Assembly (NCBI RefSeq): GCF_001552175.1
Contig: NZ_BCQR01000069.1
Location: forward strand, 1-54,970
Direction of reading: 5' to 3'
Source: Actinomadura kijaniata NBRC 14229
GTDB taxonomy: Bacteria; Actinomycetota; Actinomycetes; Streptosporangiales; Streptosporangiaceae
DNA length: 54,970 nt
In this document: positions 25,468 through 34,696 of the stretch, in pieces
Layout: each line of letters starts with the position of its first letter
How positions within the stretch are numbered: position 1 is the stretch's first letter
Program-made: the position numbers and the translations under genes
Notes under the pieces: model-generated
The model's input: the letters and a program-made list of their open reading frames with translations, nothing else
Databases searched by the model: none
What the model was told of the DNA's origin: nothing

Positions 25468-25501
25468 CCCCGCCGAGGGGCCGGAGGCGGGGTCAGAGGC
25501 G
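25459..25501. terminator. Bidirectional terminator containing both stop codons
   Basis: CGCCTCTGACCCCGCC (25459-25474) is perfectly complementary to 25486-25501 (16 bp) around an 11-nt loop. The AsnC gene's TGA lies in the left arm and the complement of the sigma-factor gene's TGA in the right arm. Confidence 0.85.
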
Positions 25502-26380
25502 CGGGGCGCCGGACAGGCCCTGGAGCTTGTCGGGGTTGAGCTGGAGGCGCAGGTCGCGGATCACGCCGTCGGCCAGGGTGAACGTCAGCGCGCCGATCGG
25601 GGTGTCGCCCATGGTGACCAGGACGCCCGGCTCGCCGTTGATCGTGGCGCCGCGCAGGACGACGCCCGCCGAGCCGGGCTTGGCGAGGACGCCGAGCAGC
25701 CAGCGGCCGGCGTGGTCGCGGCCGTGCAGCGGGCGGCGGGCCGCGGTGACCTTGCCGCCGCCGTCGGACCAGACGGTGACGTCGGGGGCGAGCAGTTCCA
25801 TGACGGCGTTCAGGTCGCCGCCGGAGCAGGCCTCCAGGAACCGGGCGGTGACCCGCTCGCGTTGCGCGCGGTCGGCGTCGTAGCGGGGGCGCCGGGCCTG
25901 GACGTGGGACCGGGCGCGGTGCGCGATCTGCCGGACCGACGCCTCCGACCGGTCGAGCGTCTCGGCGATCTCGGCGTGGGTGTAGCCGAAGACCTCGCGG
26001 AGCAGGAACACGGCGCGTTCCATCGGGTTGAGGGTCTCCAGCACCACCAGCATCGCGGTGGATACGGTGTCGGCCAACTCGGTGTCCTCGGCGACGTCGG
26101 GGGAGGTGAGCAGGGGCTCGGGCAGCCACGGACCGACATAGGTCTCGCGGGTGGCGCGGGATGAGGTGAGGCGGTTGAGCGCGAGGTTGGTGACGGTGCG
26201 CACCAGGTAGGCGCGGGGGTTGCGGACGTCGGAGCGGTCGGCGCCGTTCCAGTTCAGCCAGGTGTCCTGGAGGACGTCCTCGGCGTCGGCGACGCTGCCG
26301 AGCATCCGGTAGGCGGTGGCGAACAGCAGGCGGCGGTGCTCCAGGAACGGGTCCCGGGCTGCGGTCTCGGCGGCGTTCAT
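25493..26380 (-). CDS. ECF41-type sigma factor with SnoaL-like C-terminal domain
   Basis: Extracytoplasmic-function sigma factor of 295 aa. Region 2 reads FLEHRRLLFATAYRMLGSVADAEDVLQDTWL and spans residues 12-42; region 4 contains LNPMERAVFLLREVFGYTHAEIAETL (about 110-135). The C-terminal SnoaL-like domain carries DGGGK and NPDKL, the two signatures by which ECF41 factors control their own activity without an anti-sigma factor. ECF41 genes are typically adjacent to oxidoreductase, epimerase or carboxymuconolactone decarboxylase genes, and the flavoprotein immediately upstream fits. ATG 26380 gives the family N-terminus; GTG 26428 would overlap the flavoprotein stop. Confidence 0.93.
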   Translation of the reverse strand: MNAAETAARDPFLEHRRLLFATAYRMLGSVADAEDVLQDTWLNWNGADRSDVRNPRAYLVRTVTNLALNRLTSSRATRETYVGPWLPEPLLTSPDVAEDTELADTVSTAMLVVLETLNPMERAVFLLREVFGYTHAEIAETLDRSEASVRQIAHRARSHVQARRPRYDADRAQRERVTARFLEACSGGDLNAVMELLAPDVTVWSDGGGKVTAARRPLHGRDHAGRWLLGVLAKPGSAGVVLRGATINGEPGVLVTMGDTPIGALTFTLADGVIRDLRLQLNPDKLQGLSGAPRL

Positions 26381-26420
26381 CGGCTCATGGTCTTCGCTGC
26401 TCGGTGACGGGGGCAAGCCC

Positions 26421-27572
26421 TCAGCCACGGGTGGCGCGGCCGCCCTTCGACAGCTGCGGGTTGATGTGGACGTGCTTGCCCAGTGCGTACAGCTTCAGCG
26501 GGCTGGAGCTGACGCTCTCCTTGTAGAGGATGGCGGCCCGCCCGGTCAGGCACCAGCGGCTCGCGCTGTCGTCGGCGTGGGTGAACTGGATGACCGCGTC
26601 GCGGCGTCCCAGGCTGAGGGGCTGGTGGAAGTATCCGAACCGGAACGGCTTCACGGTCCTGCCCCGCAGCCGCCGCGCGATGGCGTCGCCGGTGTACGCG
26701 CCGGTCGGGATCCCGCTCTGGCAGGTGCCGTGGATCGTTCCCCACGCCTGCCGGACGGCCGCGGCGTCGCCGACGGCGTGGATCTCCGGGTGCGACACCG
26801 AGCGCAGCGTGGCGTCCACGACGACCCGGCCGTTCCCGTCGGCCTCGACTCCCGCGTCGGCGGCCAGCGGGGGGACGCGGACCCCGGCGGTCCACAGGCA
26901 GGCGTCGGCCTGGAGCAGCTCGCCTCCGTCGAGTTCGACGGCGTCGGGCAGCACCTTGGCGACCTGTCCGATGCGGACGGTGACGCCGAGGCGGTCCAGG
27001 GCGCGGGTCAGGTGGGCGCGGGCCCGCGCGTTCATGCCCGCGCCCGGGGCCCGGGTGGTGACCAGCGTGACGCGCAGGCCGGGGCGGCCCTCGGCGATCT
27101 CGGTGGCGGCCTCGATCCCGGTGAGCCCGCCGCCGCAGACGACCAGCGTGCCGCCGGCGGGGATCGCGTCCAGCCGGGCGGTGAGGTCGGCGGGCCGGTC
27201 GAGGACGAACGCGTGCTCGGCGACGCCCGGGACCCGCGCGGTGTCGGTGGCGCTGCCCAGCGCGTACACGAGGGTGTCGTAGGCGAGCTCCCGTCCGCCG
27301 TCGACGGTGACGCGGCGGGCGTCGGGGTCCAGGGCGGTGGCGCGGCCCCGGACGAACGTGACGCCGGTGCCGTCCAGCACGTCGGTGACGCGGTGCTCGG
27401 GGAGGGTCTGCCCGCCGGCGACCTGGTGGAGGCGGAGCCGCTCGACGAACAGCTCCGACGGGTTGACCAGGGTGATGCGGACGCCGAGCCGGCGGGTCCG
27501 GCGGGCCAGGCGGACCGCGCACATCATGCCGGCGTAGCCCGCCCCGAGGATGACGACGTGGTGGTTGTCCAT
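26421..27572 (-). CDS. NDH-2-like FAD-dependent oxidoreductase
   Basis: Flavoprotein of 383 aa from the pyridine nucleotide-disulfide oxidoreductase superfamily, resembling type II NADH dehydrogenases. Motifs: the N-terminal FAD-binding VVILGAGYAGMMCA, the central NAD(P)-binding VVCGGGLTGIEAATEIAEG and the C-terminal FAD-contacting EIHAVGDAAAV. No membrane helix is obvious. It is likely cotranscribed with the ECF41 sigma gene (40 nt apart or overlapping depending on start), and divergent from a LysR regulator. This is the partner type expected for an ECF41 locus; the substrate is unknown. Confidence 0.88.
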   Translation of the reverse strand: MDNHHVVILGAGYAGMMCAVRLARRTRRLGVRITLVNPSELFVERLRLHQVAGGQTLPEHRVTDVLDGTGVTFVRGRATALDPDARRVTVDGGRELAYDTLVYALGSATDTARVPGVAEHAFVLDRPADLTARLDAIPAGGTLVVCGGGLTGIEAATEIAEGRPGLRVTLVTTRAPGAGMNARARAHLTRALDRLGVTVRIGQVAKVLPDAVELDGGELLQADACLWTAGVRVPPLAADAGVEADGNGRVVVDATLRSVSHPEIHAVGDAAAVRQAWGTIHGTCQSGIPTGAYTGDAIARRLRGRTVKPFRFGYFHQPLSLGRRDAVIQFTHADDSASRWCLTGRAAILYKESVSSSPLKLYALGKHVHINPQLSKGGRATRG

Positions 27573-27642
27573 CTCTCACTCCCGTCTGCGTGGTGACGTC
27601 CATGGGACAGGTGGCCCCTGCCGGACGTGACAGCCCGGGAAT

Positions 27643-27656
27643 GTGATGTGGGTCAC
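27643..27656. promoter_or_regulatory. Inverted repeat between divergent flavoprotein and LysR genes
   Basis: GTGATGTGGGTCAC contains the dyad GTGA-N6-TCAC in the 139-bp divergent region. It is a plausible LysR operator by position and symmetry, though not an exact T-N11-A box. Confidence 0.35.
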
Positions 27657-27711
27657 CGGCGTCCGGGCGGGCCCGCGCGGCGGCGCCGGGGGGTTGTTAG
27701 GGTCGCCGGTT

Positions 27712-28608
27712 ATGGAATTGCGGCAGCTCAGGTACTTCGTTGCGGTGGTGGAGGAGGCCAACTTCACCCGTGCGGCCGAACGGCTGCACGTCGCGCAGCC
27801 CGGGGTGAGCGCGCAGATCCGCCAGCTCGAACGCGAGCTCGGCCAGGAGCTCCTGGACCGCACCGGCCGCGCGGTCCGGCCGACGGAGGCGGGCCGGGCC
27901 GTGCTGCCGTACGCGCGGGCGGCGCTGGCGGCCGTCGAGGGCGCGCGGCTCGCGGTGGACGAGCTGACCGGGCTGCTGCGCGGCCGGGTCGCGGTCGGCG
28001 TGGTGACCTCGCTGCCCAACAGCCTGCTGCCCGACCTGCTGGCGGGGTTTCACGTGGAACACCCGGCGGTGGAGATCCACCTTTCCGAGGCCAACTCCGA
28101 CCGGATGGTCCGCGACCTGATCGACGGGCGGCTCGACCTGGCGTTCCTCGGGCTCGCGGGCGACCCGCCCCCGGGGCTCGCCGTGCAGGTGGCCATCGAC
28201 GAGGAGATGGCGCTGGTGGTGGCGCCGGACGATCCGCTGGTCGGCGCGGACCCGGCGCCGATCACGGTGCTGCGGGACCGGGCCGTGATGAGCCTGCCGC
28301 ACGGCACCGGGATCCGGGCGGTCCTGGAGAACGCGTGCGCGGCGGCGGGGTTCGCGCCGCGCGTGACGTTCGAGGTGGCCGACCCCGGCATGCTCGCCGA
28401 GCTGGCCGCGCGGGGCCTGGGCGTGACGCTGGTGCCGCGGTCCCTGGTCGACCACTACGCCGGCCGGCTGCGCGCCGTCGAGATCGACGGCGCGGACCTG
28501 CGCGGCCGGGTCGTGCTCGCCTGGCGGGCCGAGGGCCCGGTGAGCCCGGCGGCGCGGGCGCTGATCGAACGCGCCCGCGCCCTGTTCCCGCCCGGCCCGG
28601 CGTCCTAG
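27712..28608 (+). CDS. LysR-family transcriptional regulator
   Basis: Regulator of 298 aa with the standard LysR layout: N-terminal HTH (MELRQLRYFVAVVEEANFTRAAERLHVAQPGVSAQIRQLE, residues 1-40), a linker helix, and a periplasmic-binding-protein-like effector domain (about 90-295). ATG 27712 is the natural family start. Divergence from the flavoprotein gene suggests that operon as its target. It ends 7 nt before the convergent stop of the imine-reductase-like gene, with no hairpin between them. Confidence 0.92.
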   Translation: MELRQLRYFVAVVEEANFTRAAERLHVAQPGVSAQIRQLERELGQELLDRTGRAVRPTEAGRAVLPYARAALAAVEGARLAVDELTGLLRGRVAVGVVTSLPNSLLPDLLAGFHVEHPAVEIHLSEANSDRMVRDLIDGRLDLAFLGLAGDPPPGLAVQVAIDEEMALVVAPDDPLVGADPAPITVLRDRAVMSLPHGTGIRAVLENACAAAGFAPRVTFEVADPGMLAELAARGLGVTLVPRSLVDHYAGRLRAVEIDGADLRGRVVLAWRAEGPVSPAARALIERARALFPPGPAS

Positions 28609-28615
28609 CGGCGGG

Positions 28616-29488
28616 TCACCCGAGCCTTCCGACCAGGTCGTCGATGACGGGCGGCAGCACGTCGGTGAACCCGGCGTCCACGATCTCCTTCATCATGCTG
28701 AGCAGGTGCGCGGCGAGCACCGGGGGCACGCCCTCGGCGTCGCTGGCCTCCAGGATGTTGACCAGGGCGGGCGCCTGCATGTCCAGCGGGGACTCGTCCG
28801 CCATCTTGGCGGCGTCCACCCCGGCGAACACCGACAGCATCGCCTGGATCCAGGACAGCAGCATGGTCTGGGAGAACTCCTGCGCCCTCGCCGGGCCGGC
28901 GTGGGCGGTGACCATCGCGCGGGCGTGGGCGACGCCCGCCGCCATCCCGTACATGCCCGACAGCAGCGCCAGGTCGTACAGCGCGGCGGCGCCCGGGTCC
29001 TCGCCCATGAAGTGCGGCGCGCCCAGCACCGCCAGCGCGTCCCGGTGCGCGTCGAACGCCTCCCGGTCGCCGCTGTAGAGCAGGAACGACGCCGGTCCCC
29101 CGATCAGCGGCGGCGTCGCCATGATGCCGCCGTCCACGTAGGTGACGCCGTTCTCGCCGGCCCAGGCGGCGATCTCGCGGGCCTGGTCGGGGGTGCTGTT
29201 GGTGAGGTTGACCAGGACGCGGTCGGCGAACGCCTTCCCGGCGGACGCCAGGGTCTCGCGGGTGACGGCGTGGTCCACCAGGCAGACGATCACCAGGGGG
29301 CTGGCGGCGGCGGCCTCCGCCGACGTCGCGGCGCGCGTCGCCCCGGCCGCGACCAGGTCGTCGGCCTTCTCCGGGGAGCGGTTCCACACGGTCAGCGGGT
29401 GCCCGGCCTTCAGGAACGCGGAGGCGAGGGTGTGGCCCATCGAGCCGAGGCCGATGACGGTGACGGGGGTCTTGTTCGTTGCGTTCAT
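28616..29488 (-). CDS. NAD(P)-dependent beta-hydroxyacid dehydrogenase / imine reductase-like enzyme
   Basis: Enzyme of 290 aa. The N-terminal Rossmann domain has VTVIGLGSMGHTLASAFLKAGH and the NADP-type VWNRSPEKAD; the C-terminal all-helical domain forms the dimeric active site. VNLTNSTPDQAREIAAWA and YVDGGIMATPPLIGGP match bacterial imine reductases, where the NLTN-T and GGIMA-P segments are characteristic, better than 6-phosphogluconate or hydroxyisobutyrate dehydrogenases, whose catalytic Lys is not evident here. Its physiological substrate is unknown. It is divergent from a large AfsR-type regulator with only 70 bp between them, so they may share control. Confidence 0.85.
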   Translation of the reverse strand: MNATNKTPVTVIGLGSMGHTLASAFLKAGHPLTVWNRSPEKADDLVAAGATRAATSAEAAAASPLVIVCLVDHAVTRETLASAGKAFADRVLVNLTNSTPDQAREIAAWAGENGVTYVDGGIMATPPLIGGPASFLLYSGDREAFDAHRDALAVLGAPHFMGEDPGAAALYDLALLSGMYGMAAGVAHARAMVTAHAGPARAQEFSQTMLLSWIQAMLSVFAGVDAAKMADESPLDMQAPALVNILEASDAEGVPPVLAAHLLSMMKEIVDAGFTDVLPPVIDDLVGRLG

Positions 29489-29558
29489 GACTCCACGGTC
29501 GGGGGCGGGGGTTGCGGTCCGGTTCGGATCGGGTTGCGGCGGGCGTTAGCGTGGCGGC

Positions 29559-32500
29559 ATGCGTTTCGGGGTGCTGGGTCCGCTCGCGGTGTGGACGTCG
29601 GACGGGGAGCCGGTGCGGATCCCCGAGACGAAGGTCCGCGCGCTGCTGGCGGACCTGCTGGCCCATCGGGGCCGTGCCGTGTCGGCGGACCGCCTGGTCG
29701 AGGACCTGTGGGGGGAGGATCCGCCCGGCAGCCCGTCGGGGACGCTGCGGGCGAAGGTGTCGCAGCTGCGGCGCGCGCTGGGGGACCGCGACCTGGTCGT
29801 CCACCAGGCGCCCGGCTACGTGCTGCGGGACGCGGACGTGGACGCCGACCGCTTCGAGGAGCTGACCCGCCGGGCCCGCGGCGCCGGGGACGCCCGCGTC
29901 CGCGCGGACCTGCTCGCCGAGGCCCTCGACCTGTGGCGGGGACCGGCGTTCGCCGACTTCGCCGACGAGGAGTTCGCCCGCCCCGAGGCCCGGCGGCTGG
30001 AGGAGGCCCGGCTGACCGCTCTTGAGGAGCTCGCCGAATGCCGCCTCGACCTGGGCGAGCCCGTCGACGTCGGCGCGCTGGTCGCCGAGCACCCCCTGCG
30101 CGAGCGGCTCCGCGCCGCGCACATCCGCGCGCTGTACCGGGCGGGACGCCAGAGCGAGGCCCTGGCCTCCTACGAGGAGATCCGGACGCTGCTGCGCGAC
30201 GAGCTCGGCCTCGACCCCGGCCCCGAGCTGACCGCCCTCCACCAGGCGATCCTGCGCCAGGACCCCGCCCTGGCCCCCCGCCGCCCCCGGAGCAACCTGC
30301 CCGCCCCGCTCACCGAGCTGATCGGCCGGGACGACGCGGTCCGCGCGGTCCGCCGCCTGCTGGACGGCGGCCGCCTGGTCACGCTCACCGGCACCGGCGG
30401 CGTCGGCAAGACCCGGCTGGCGCTGGAGGCGGCGGCGCGGTCGGCGGAGGCGTTCCCCGGCGGGGCCTGGCTGGTCGAGCTGGCCCCGCTGGACGGCTGC
30501 GCCGAGACCCTGGCCGAGGCGGTCGCGGCGGTGCTGGGGGTGCGCGACGTGCCCGACCCGGGCGGCCGCCCGCTGCTGGACCGGGTGGTCGAGGCGCTGC
30601 GCGGCGCCCCGGCGCTGCTGGTCCTCGACAACTGCGAGCACCTGGTCGAACCGGTCGCCGAGCTCGCCGCGGCCCTGCTGCGCGCCGCCCCCGACCTGCG
30701 GATCCTCGCCACCAGCCAGGAGCCGCTGTCGGTCGCGGGCGAGCTGCGCTGGCCGGTGCCGCCGCTGGAGCCGGACAACGCGGCCCGGCTGTTCGCCGCG
30801 CGGGCCCGCGCCGCCGCGCCGCACGCCGCGCTCGACGCCGACGCGGTCGCCGCGATCTGCCGCCGCCTCGACGGCATCCCCCTGGCGCTGGAGCTGGCGG
30901 CGACCCGGCTGCGCGTGCTGAACGTCCGGGACCTGGCCGACCGCCTCGACGACCGGTTCCGGCTGCTGACCGGCGCGAACCGGGCCGCGCCGCCCCGGCA
31001 GCGCACCCTCCGCGCGATGATCGACTGGAGCTGGGAGCCGCTCACCGAGGCCGAGCGGACCGTGCTGCGCCGCCTGGCCGTCCACGCCGACGGCTGCGCC
31101 CTGGACACCGCCGAGCAGGTCTGCTCCGGCGACGGCGTCCGCCCCGACGAGGTGCTGGACCTGCTGGGGCGGCTGGTCGAACGGTCCCTGGTCGTGCCGG
31201 GCGAGGACGGCACCCGGTACCGGCTGCTGGAGTCCGTCGCCGCCTACGGCCTGGAACGCCTGGCCGAGGCGGGCGAGACCGACCGCGTCCGCGCCCGCCA
31301 CCTGGCCTGCTTCGTTGCGCTCGCCGAACGCGCCGACCCGCTGCTGCGCGGCGGCGACCAGCGCGCCTGGCTGGCCCGGCTCGACGCCGAGAGCGCCGAC
31401 CTGCGGGCCGCGCTCGACACCGCCGTCCGCACCGGGGACGCGGAGTCGGCCCTGCGGCTGGTGAACGCGCTGGGCTGGTACTGGTTCCTGCGGGGGCGGC
31501 TGGGGGAGGCGCGCCGGTCGTTCACGCGGGCGCTGGAGGCGGCCGGGGACGCGCCCGAGGCGGTGCGGGCCACCGCGCTGGCGTGGCGGGCCGCGATGGC
31601 GCTGCTGATCCTGGACGGCGCGGACCCCGACCCGTTCGAGCAGGTCGACGCGGCACTGGCCCGGCTGGAGGCGGCGGGCGACCCGGCGGCGCTGGCGTGG
31701 GCGCGCTGGTTCCTGGGACGCGGCCAGCTCGGGTTCGGGAACTCCGAACGGGGGCTGGTGCTGATCGAGCGGGCGCTCGCCGACTTCGAGGAGCTGGGCG
31801 ACCGGTGGGGGATCGCAGCCGCGCTCAGCGTCCGCGCCGAGCTGCGCACCTACCGCACCGACCTGGGGGCCATCGAACGCGACGGGCGGCGCGCCATGGA
31901 GCTGTTCCGGGAGCTGGGCGACCGCTGGGGAGAGCTCCAGGTCACCTTCGTCCTCGGGGAACGCGCCGAGGTCGCCGGGGACTACGCCGAGGCGGCCCGG
32001 CTGCGGACCGCCGGGCTGCGCATCGCCGAGGAGCTCGGCCTGTGGTCGGAGATGTCCGGGCTGCTGGCCCGGCTGGGCCGCATCGCGCTCCTCACCGGCG
32101 ACCTGGACCGGTCCCGCGACCTCCACCAGCGGGCCAAGCAGGTCGCGGCCGAACGCTCCCACCAGCGCGGGGAGGAGTTCGCCGAGGTCGGACTGGCGCT
32201 GGTGGCCCGCCGCCAGGGCCGCCTCGACGACGCCGAACGCCACCTGACGGCCTGGATCGACTGGTGCCGCCAGTGGGAGGGCGACGGCGGGCTGGCGTTC
32301 ATCCTCGCCGAGCTGGGCTTCATCGCCGAGCTGCGCGGCGACGCCGAACGGGCGCTGGCGTTCCACACCGAGGGCCTCGTCCACGCCGAACGCACCGGCG
32401 ACCGCCGCGCCTACGCCCTGGCCTGCGAGGGGCTGGCCGGGGCGCACTCGCTGGCGGGCGACCACGAACGGGCCGCGCGCCTGCTGGCCGAGGCCCACGC

Positions 32501-32633
32501 GGCCCGCGCCGCCGTCGGCGCGCCGCTGCCGGAGGCCGAACGCGGCGACGTGGACCGGATCGCGCGGCGGGTGCGGGCGGCGCTGGGACCCGGCGCGCTC
32601 ACGACCGCGGAGCCAGCCTCCACAGGGACGTGA
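29559..32633 (+). CDS. AfsR/SARP-type regulator: wHTH-BTAD-NB-ARC-TPR
   Basis: Large multidomain regulator of 1024 aa. Order: winged-helix DNA-binding domain (1-90, MRFGVLGPLAVW), BTAD (95-240), a STAND/NB-ARC ATPase with Walker A TGTGGVGKT (277-285), Walker B ALLVLDNCEH and sensor LRILATSQEPL, then a helical region and C-terminal TPR-like repeats (about 600-1010; YAEAARLRTAGLRIAEELG, ERALAFHTEGLVHAERTG). Proteins of this build activate secondary metabolism or stress genes on ligand and ATP signals. The nearest candidate target is the divergent imine-reductase-like gene. Its last 35 nt overlap the convergent methyltransferase gene. Confidence 0.93.
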   Translation: MRFGVLGPLAVWTSDGEPVRIPETKVRALLADLLAHRGRAVSADRLVEDLWGEDPPGSPSGTLRAKVSQLRRALGDRDLVVHQAPGYVLRDADVDADRFEELTRRARGAGDARVRADLLAEALDLWRGPAFADFADEEFARPEARRLEEARLTALEELAECRLDLGEPVDVGALVAEHPLRERLRAAHIRALYRAGRQSEALASYEEIRTLLRDELGLDPGPELTALHQAILRQDPALAPRRPRSNLPAPLTELIGRDDAVRAVRRLLDGGRLVTLTGTGGVGKTRLALEAAARSAEAFPGGAWLVELAPLDGCAETLAEAVAAVLGVRDVPDPGGRPLLDRVVEALRGAPALLVLDNCEHLVEPVAELAAALLRAAPDLRILATSQEPLSVAGELRWPVPPLEPDNAARLFAARARAAAPHAALDADAVAAICRRLDGIPLALELAATRLRVLNVRDLADRLDDRFRLLTGANRAAPPRQRTLRAMIDWSWEPLTEAERTVLRRLAVHADGCALDTAEQVCSGDGVRPDEVLDLLGRLVERSLVVPGEDGTRYRLLESVAAYGLERLAEAGETDRVRARHLACFVALAERADPLLRGGDQRAWLARLDAESADLRAALDTAVRTGDAESALRLVNALGWYWFLRGRLGEARRSFTRALEAAGDAPEAVRATALAWRAAMALLILDGADPDPFEQVDAALARLEAAGDPAALAWARWFLGRGQLGFGNSERGLVLIERALADFEELGDRWGIAAALSVRAELRTYRTDLGAIERDGRRAMELFRELGDRWGELQVTFVLGERAEVAGDYAEAARLRTAGLRIAEELGLWSEMSGLLARLGRIALLTGDLDRSRDLHQRAKQVAAERSHQRGEEFAEVGLALVARRQGRLDDAERHLTAWIDWCRQWEGDGGLAFILAELGFIAELRGDAERALAFHTEGLVHAERTGDRRAYALACEGLAGAHSLAGDHERAARLLAEAHAARAAVGAPLPEAERGDVDRIARRVRAALGPGALTTAEPASTGT

Positions 32634-33741
32634 CCTCGACGGACCGGGCCGCGTGCAGCGGGTCGTCGGGATCGACCGAACGCGGGTGCGTGGGCCGGGT
32701 GTCGAGGCGGTCCAGGACCTCCAGCCCCGCCGCCTCGAACGCCGCCAGGAGCTGGCCGCGGGTCCGCAGCCCCAGATGCTCGGCCAGGTCGGACAGGATC
32801 AGCCAGCCCTCCCCGCCCGGCTCCAGATGGCCGGGCAGCCCGTCCAGGAAGCCGCGCAGCATCCGGCTGCCGGGGTCGTAGACGGCGTGCTCCAGCGGCG
32901 TCGCGGGCCGGGCCGGGATCCACGGCGGGTTGCAGACGACCAGGTCGGCGCGGCCCGGCGGGTACAGGTCGGCCTCGACCACCTGCACGCGGTCGGCCAG
33001 GCCGAGCCGGGCCGCGTTGTCGCGGGCGCAGGCGAGGGCGCGCTCGTCCAGGTCGGTGGCGACGACCCGTTCCACGCCCCGGTGGGCGAGGACGGCCGCG
33101 AGCACGCCGGTGCCCGTCCCCAGGTCGAACGCGGTGCCCGTCCCCGGCAGCGGAGCCTTGTCGACCAGGCTCACGTACTCGCCCCTGACCGGCGAGAACA
33201 CCCCGTAGTGCGGGTGGATCCGGGCCCCGCCGAGCGCGCCGACCGGCACGCCGCTCAGCCGCCACTGGTGCGCGCCGACGAAGCCGAGCAGCTCGCGCAG
33301 GGACACGACATAGGGCTCGTCGGCGGGGCCGAGCGCCGCCTCGCACGCCTCCCGCACGTCGGGCGCGCGCCGCGCCGCGACGACATGCCCCGGCTCCACC
33401 GGCACCAGCACCATCCCCAGGATCCGCGCCCGCTGCGCCCGCGCCTGCCGGAACAGGTGGAACTCCTGCGCCGGGTCGCGCACCGGCTTGGGACGGCGGC
33501 GCGGGGCGTCCACCCGGCGGGCCATCGCGTTCAGCAACTGCCGGGCGTTCTGGTAGTCACCGCGCCACAGCAGCGCGGTGCCCTCGCAGGCCAGCCGGTA
33601 GGCGGTGGCGGCCTTGGTGCGGTCGTCGGCGACCACGACGCGGGCGGGCGGCGGCGCGCCGTTGCCCGAACGCCACCGCGCCCGGTGCTCCGCGCCGTCC
33701 TCGTCCCAGGAGATGACCTGCCGTTCGTCGGGTCCGCCCAT
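32599..33741 (-). CDS. Class I SAM-dependent methyltransferase with NPPW motif
   Basis: Methyltransferase of 380 aa. A roughly 170-residue N-terminal extension without a recognised fold precedes the Rossmann-like domain: AFDLGTGTGVLAAVLAHRG (SAM motif I), VVATDLDERALACARDNAARLGL (about 225-247) and VVCNPPWIPA. NPPW/Y is used by N6-adenine and N5-glutamine methyltransferases (HemK/PrmC, TrmN6, RlmF-like), so a tRNA, rRNA or protein amide nitrogen is the likely target; which one cannot be told. The gene converges with, and overlaps, the AfsR-type gene by 35 nt. Confidence 0.85.
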   Translation of the reverse strand: MGGPDERQVISWDEDGAEHRARWRSGNGAPPPARVVVADDRTKAATAYRLACEGTALLWRGDYQNARQLLNAMARRVDAPRRRPKPVRDPAQEFHLFRQARAQRARILGMVLVPVEPGHVVAARRAPDVREACEAALGPADEPYVVSLRELLGFVGAHQWRLSGVPVGALGGARIHPHYGVFSPVRGEYVSLVDKAPLPGTGTAFDLGTGTGVLAAVLAHRGVERVVATDLDERALACARDNAARLGLADRVQVVEADLYPPGRADLVVCNPPWIPARPATPLEHAVYDPGSRMLRGFLDGLPGHLEPGGEGWLILSDLAEHLGLRTRGQLLAAFEAAGLEVLDRLDTRPTHPRSVDPDDPLHAARSVEVTSLWRLAPRS

Positions 33742-33775
33742 CCCAAGATCGTAGGTCAGGAGGGAGGGCGGGCGG

Positions 33776-34624
33776 TCAGAGCTCCGCGCTCGACCGGTGC
33801 GCGCCGGTCTCGGCGAGCCTCCGCAGCGCGGCCTCCGACGGCGACCCCGGCTCGGCCGCGTACAGCATCAGGCGGCTCAGGTCCGGGTCCCCCGGAAGGT
33901 GCAGCGTCTCGAACGGCAGCACCAGCCGCCCCACCTCGGGATGCCGCACCCGCGCCTCGCCGTGCCGCAGGTCCTCGACGGGATGCTCCTCCCACATCCG
34001 CGCGAACTCCTCGCCGCGTTCCAGCAGCTCGTCCACCAGGCCCCGCAGCTTCGGGTCGTGCGGGTCCTGGCCGAGCCGCAGCCGCAGGTAGGCGACGTTG
34101 CGGCGGGCGACCGGAAGCCAGTTGTCGTCCAGGCGGGCGCGGTAGTCGGGGTTCAGGTGGATCTGGTGCGACCAGGTGCGCTCCTCCGGCGGGACGTCCG
34201 CCAGGTCCACGAACACGGCGGCGGTCAGCCGGTTCCAGGCGACGACGTTGGTGTAGTGGCCCACGATGTACGCCGGGGCGTGCGTGATCGAGTCCAGGAG
34301 GTGCTGGAGCGGCGGGCGCAGCCGCACGACCTCGGCGCGGGGCGCGCGGCGCGGCGGGCGCGCGAGCCGGTGCAGGTGGGCCCGCTCGTCAGGGGTCAGC
34401 CGCAGCGCCCGCGCGATCGCGTCCAGGACCTCGGCGGAGACGTTGTCGGCGGTGCCCTGTTCGAGCCGGATGTAGTAGGCGACGCTGACCCCCGCGACCT
34501 GCGCCAGCTCCTCCCGCCGCAGCCCCGGCACGCGCCGCCGCCCGCCGTAGGCGCGCAGCTCCACGTCCTCGGGGCGCAGACGGGCCCGCCGCGATTTCAG
34601 AAACTCGCCCATTTCGGATGCCAC
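33776..34624 (-). CDS. MmyB-type HTH regulator
   Basis: XRE-family regulator of about 282 aa. The HTH region (FLKSRRARLRPEDVEL, VPGLRREELAQVAGVSVAYYIRLEQG) is followed by the MmyB-like ligand-binding domain (APAYIVGHYTNVVAWNRLTAAVF ... PVARRNVAYLRLRLGQDP ... RHPEVGRLVLPFETLHLPGDP), a PAS-like fold that in MmyB binds lipid. GTG 34624 has AGGATCAGG upstream; ATG 34612 is an alternative. It diverges from an SDR gene 72 bp away, a pairing very common in actinomycetes, where the regulator normally represses the adjacent dehydrogenase. Confidence 0.92.
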   Translation of the reverse strand: MASEMGEFLKSRRARLRPEDVELRAYGGRRRVPGLRREELAQVAGVSVAYYIRLEQGTADNVSAEVLDAIARALRLTPDERAHLHRLARPPRRAPRAEVVRLRPPLQHLLDSITHAPAYIVGHYTNVVAWNRLTAAVFVDLADVPPEERTWSHQIHLNPDYRARLDDNWLPVARRNVAYLRLRLGQDPHDPKLRGLVDELLERGEEFARMWEEHPVEDLRHGEARVRHPEVGRLVLPFETLHLPGDPDLSRLMLYAAEPGSPSEAALRRLAETGAHRSSAEL

Positions 34625-34696
34625 GAGCCTGATCCTGCCAGTGGTACGAACGGCCGGGAGCTGGGTGGGTGCGCGCGGGCACGCGACCGTGGGGTC

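Noticed and set aside
28605..32498. 1297-codon minus-strand ORF over the AfsR-type regulator
   Set aside because: Pro/Gln/Gly-rich shadow; its only recognisable end (last 290 codons in a different frame) is the separate imine-reductase gene.
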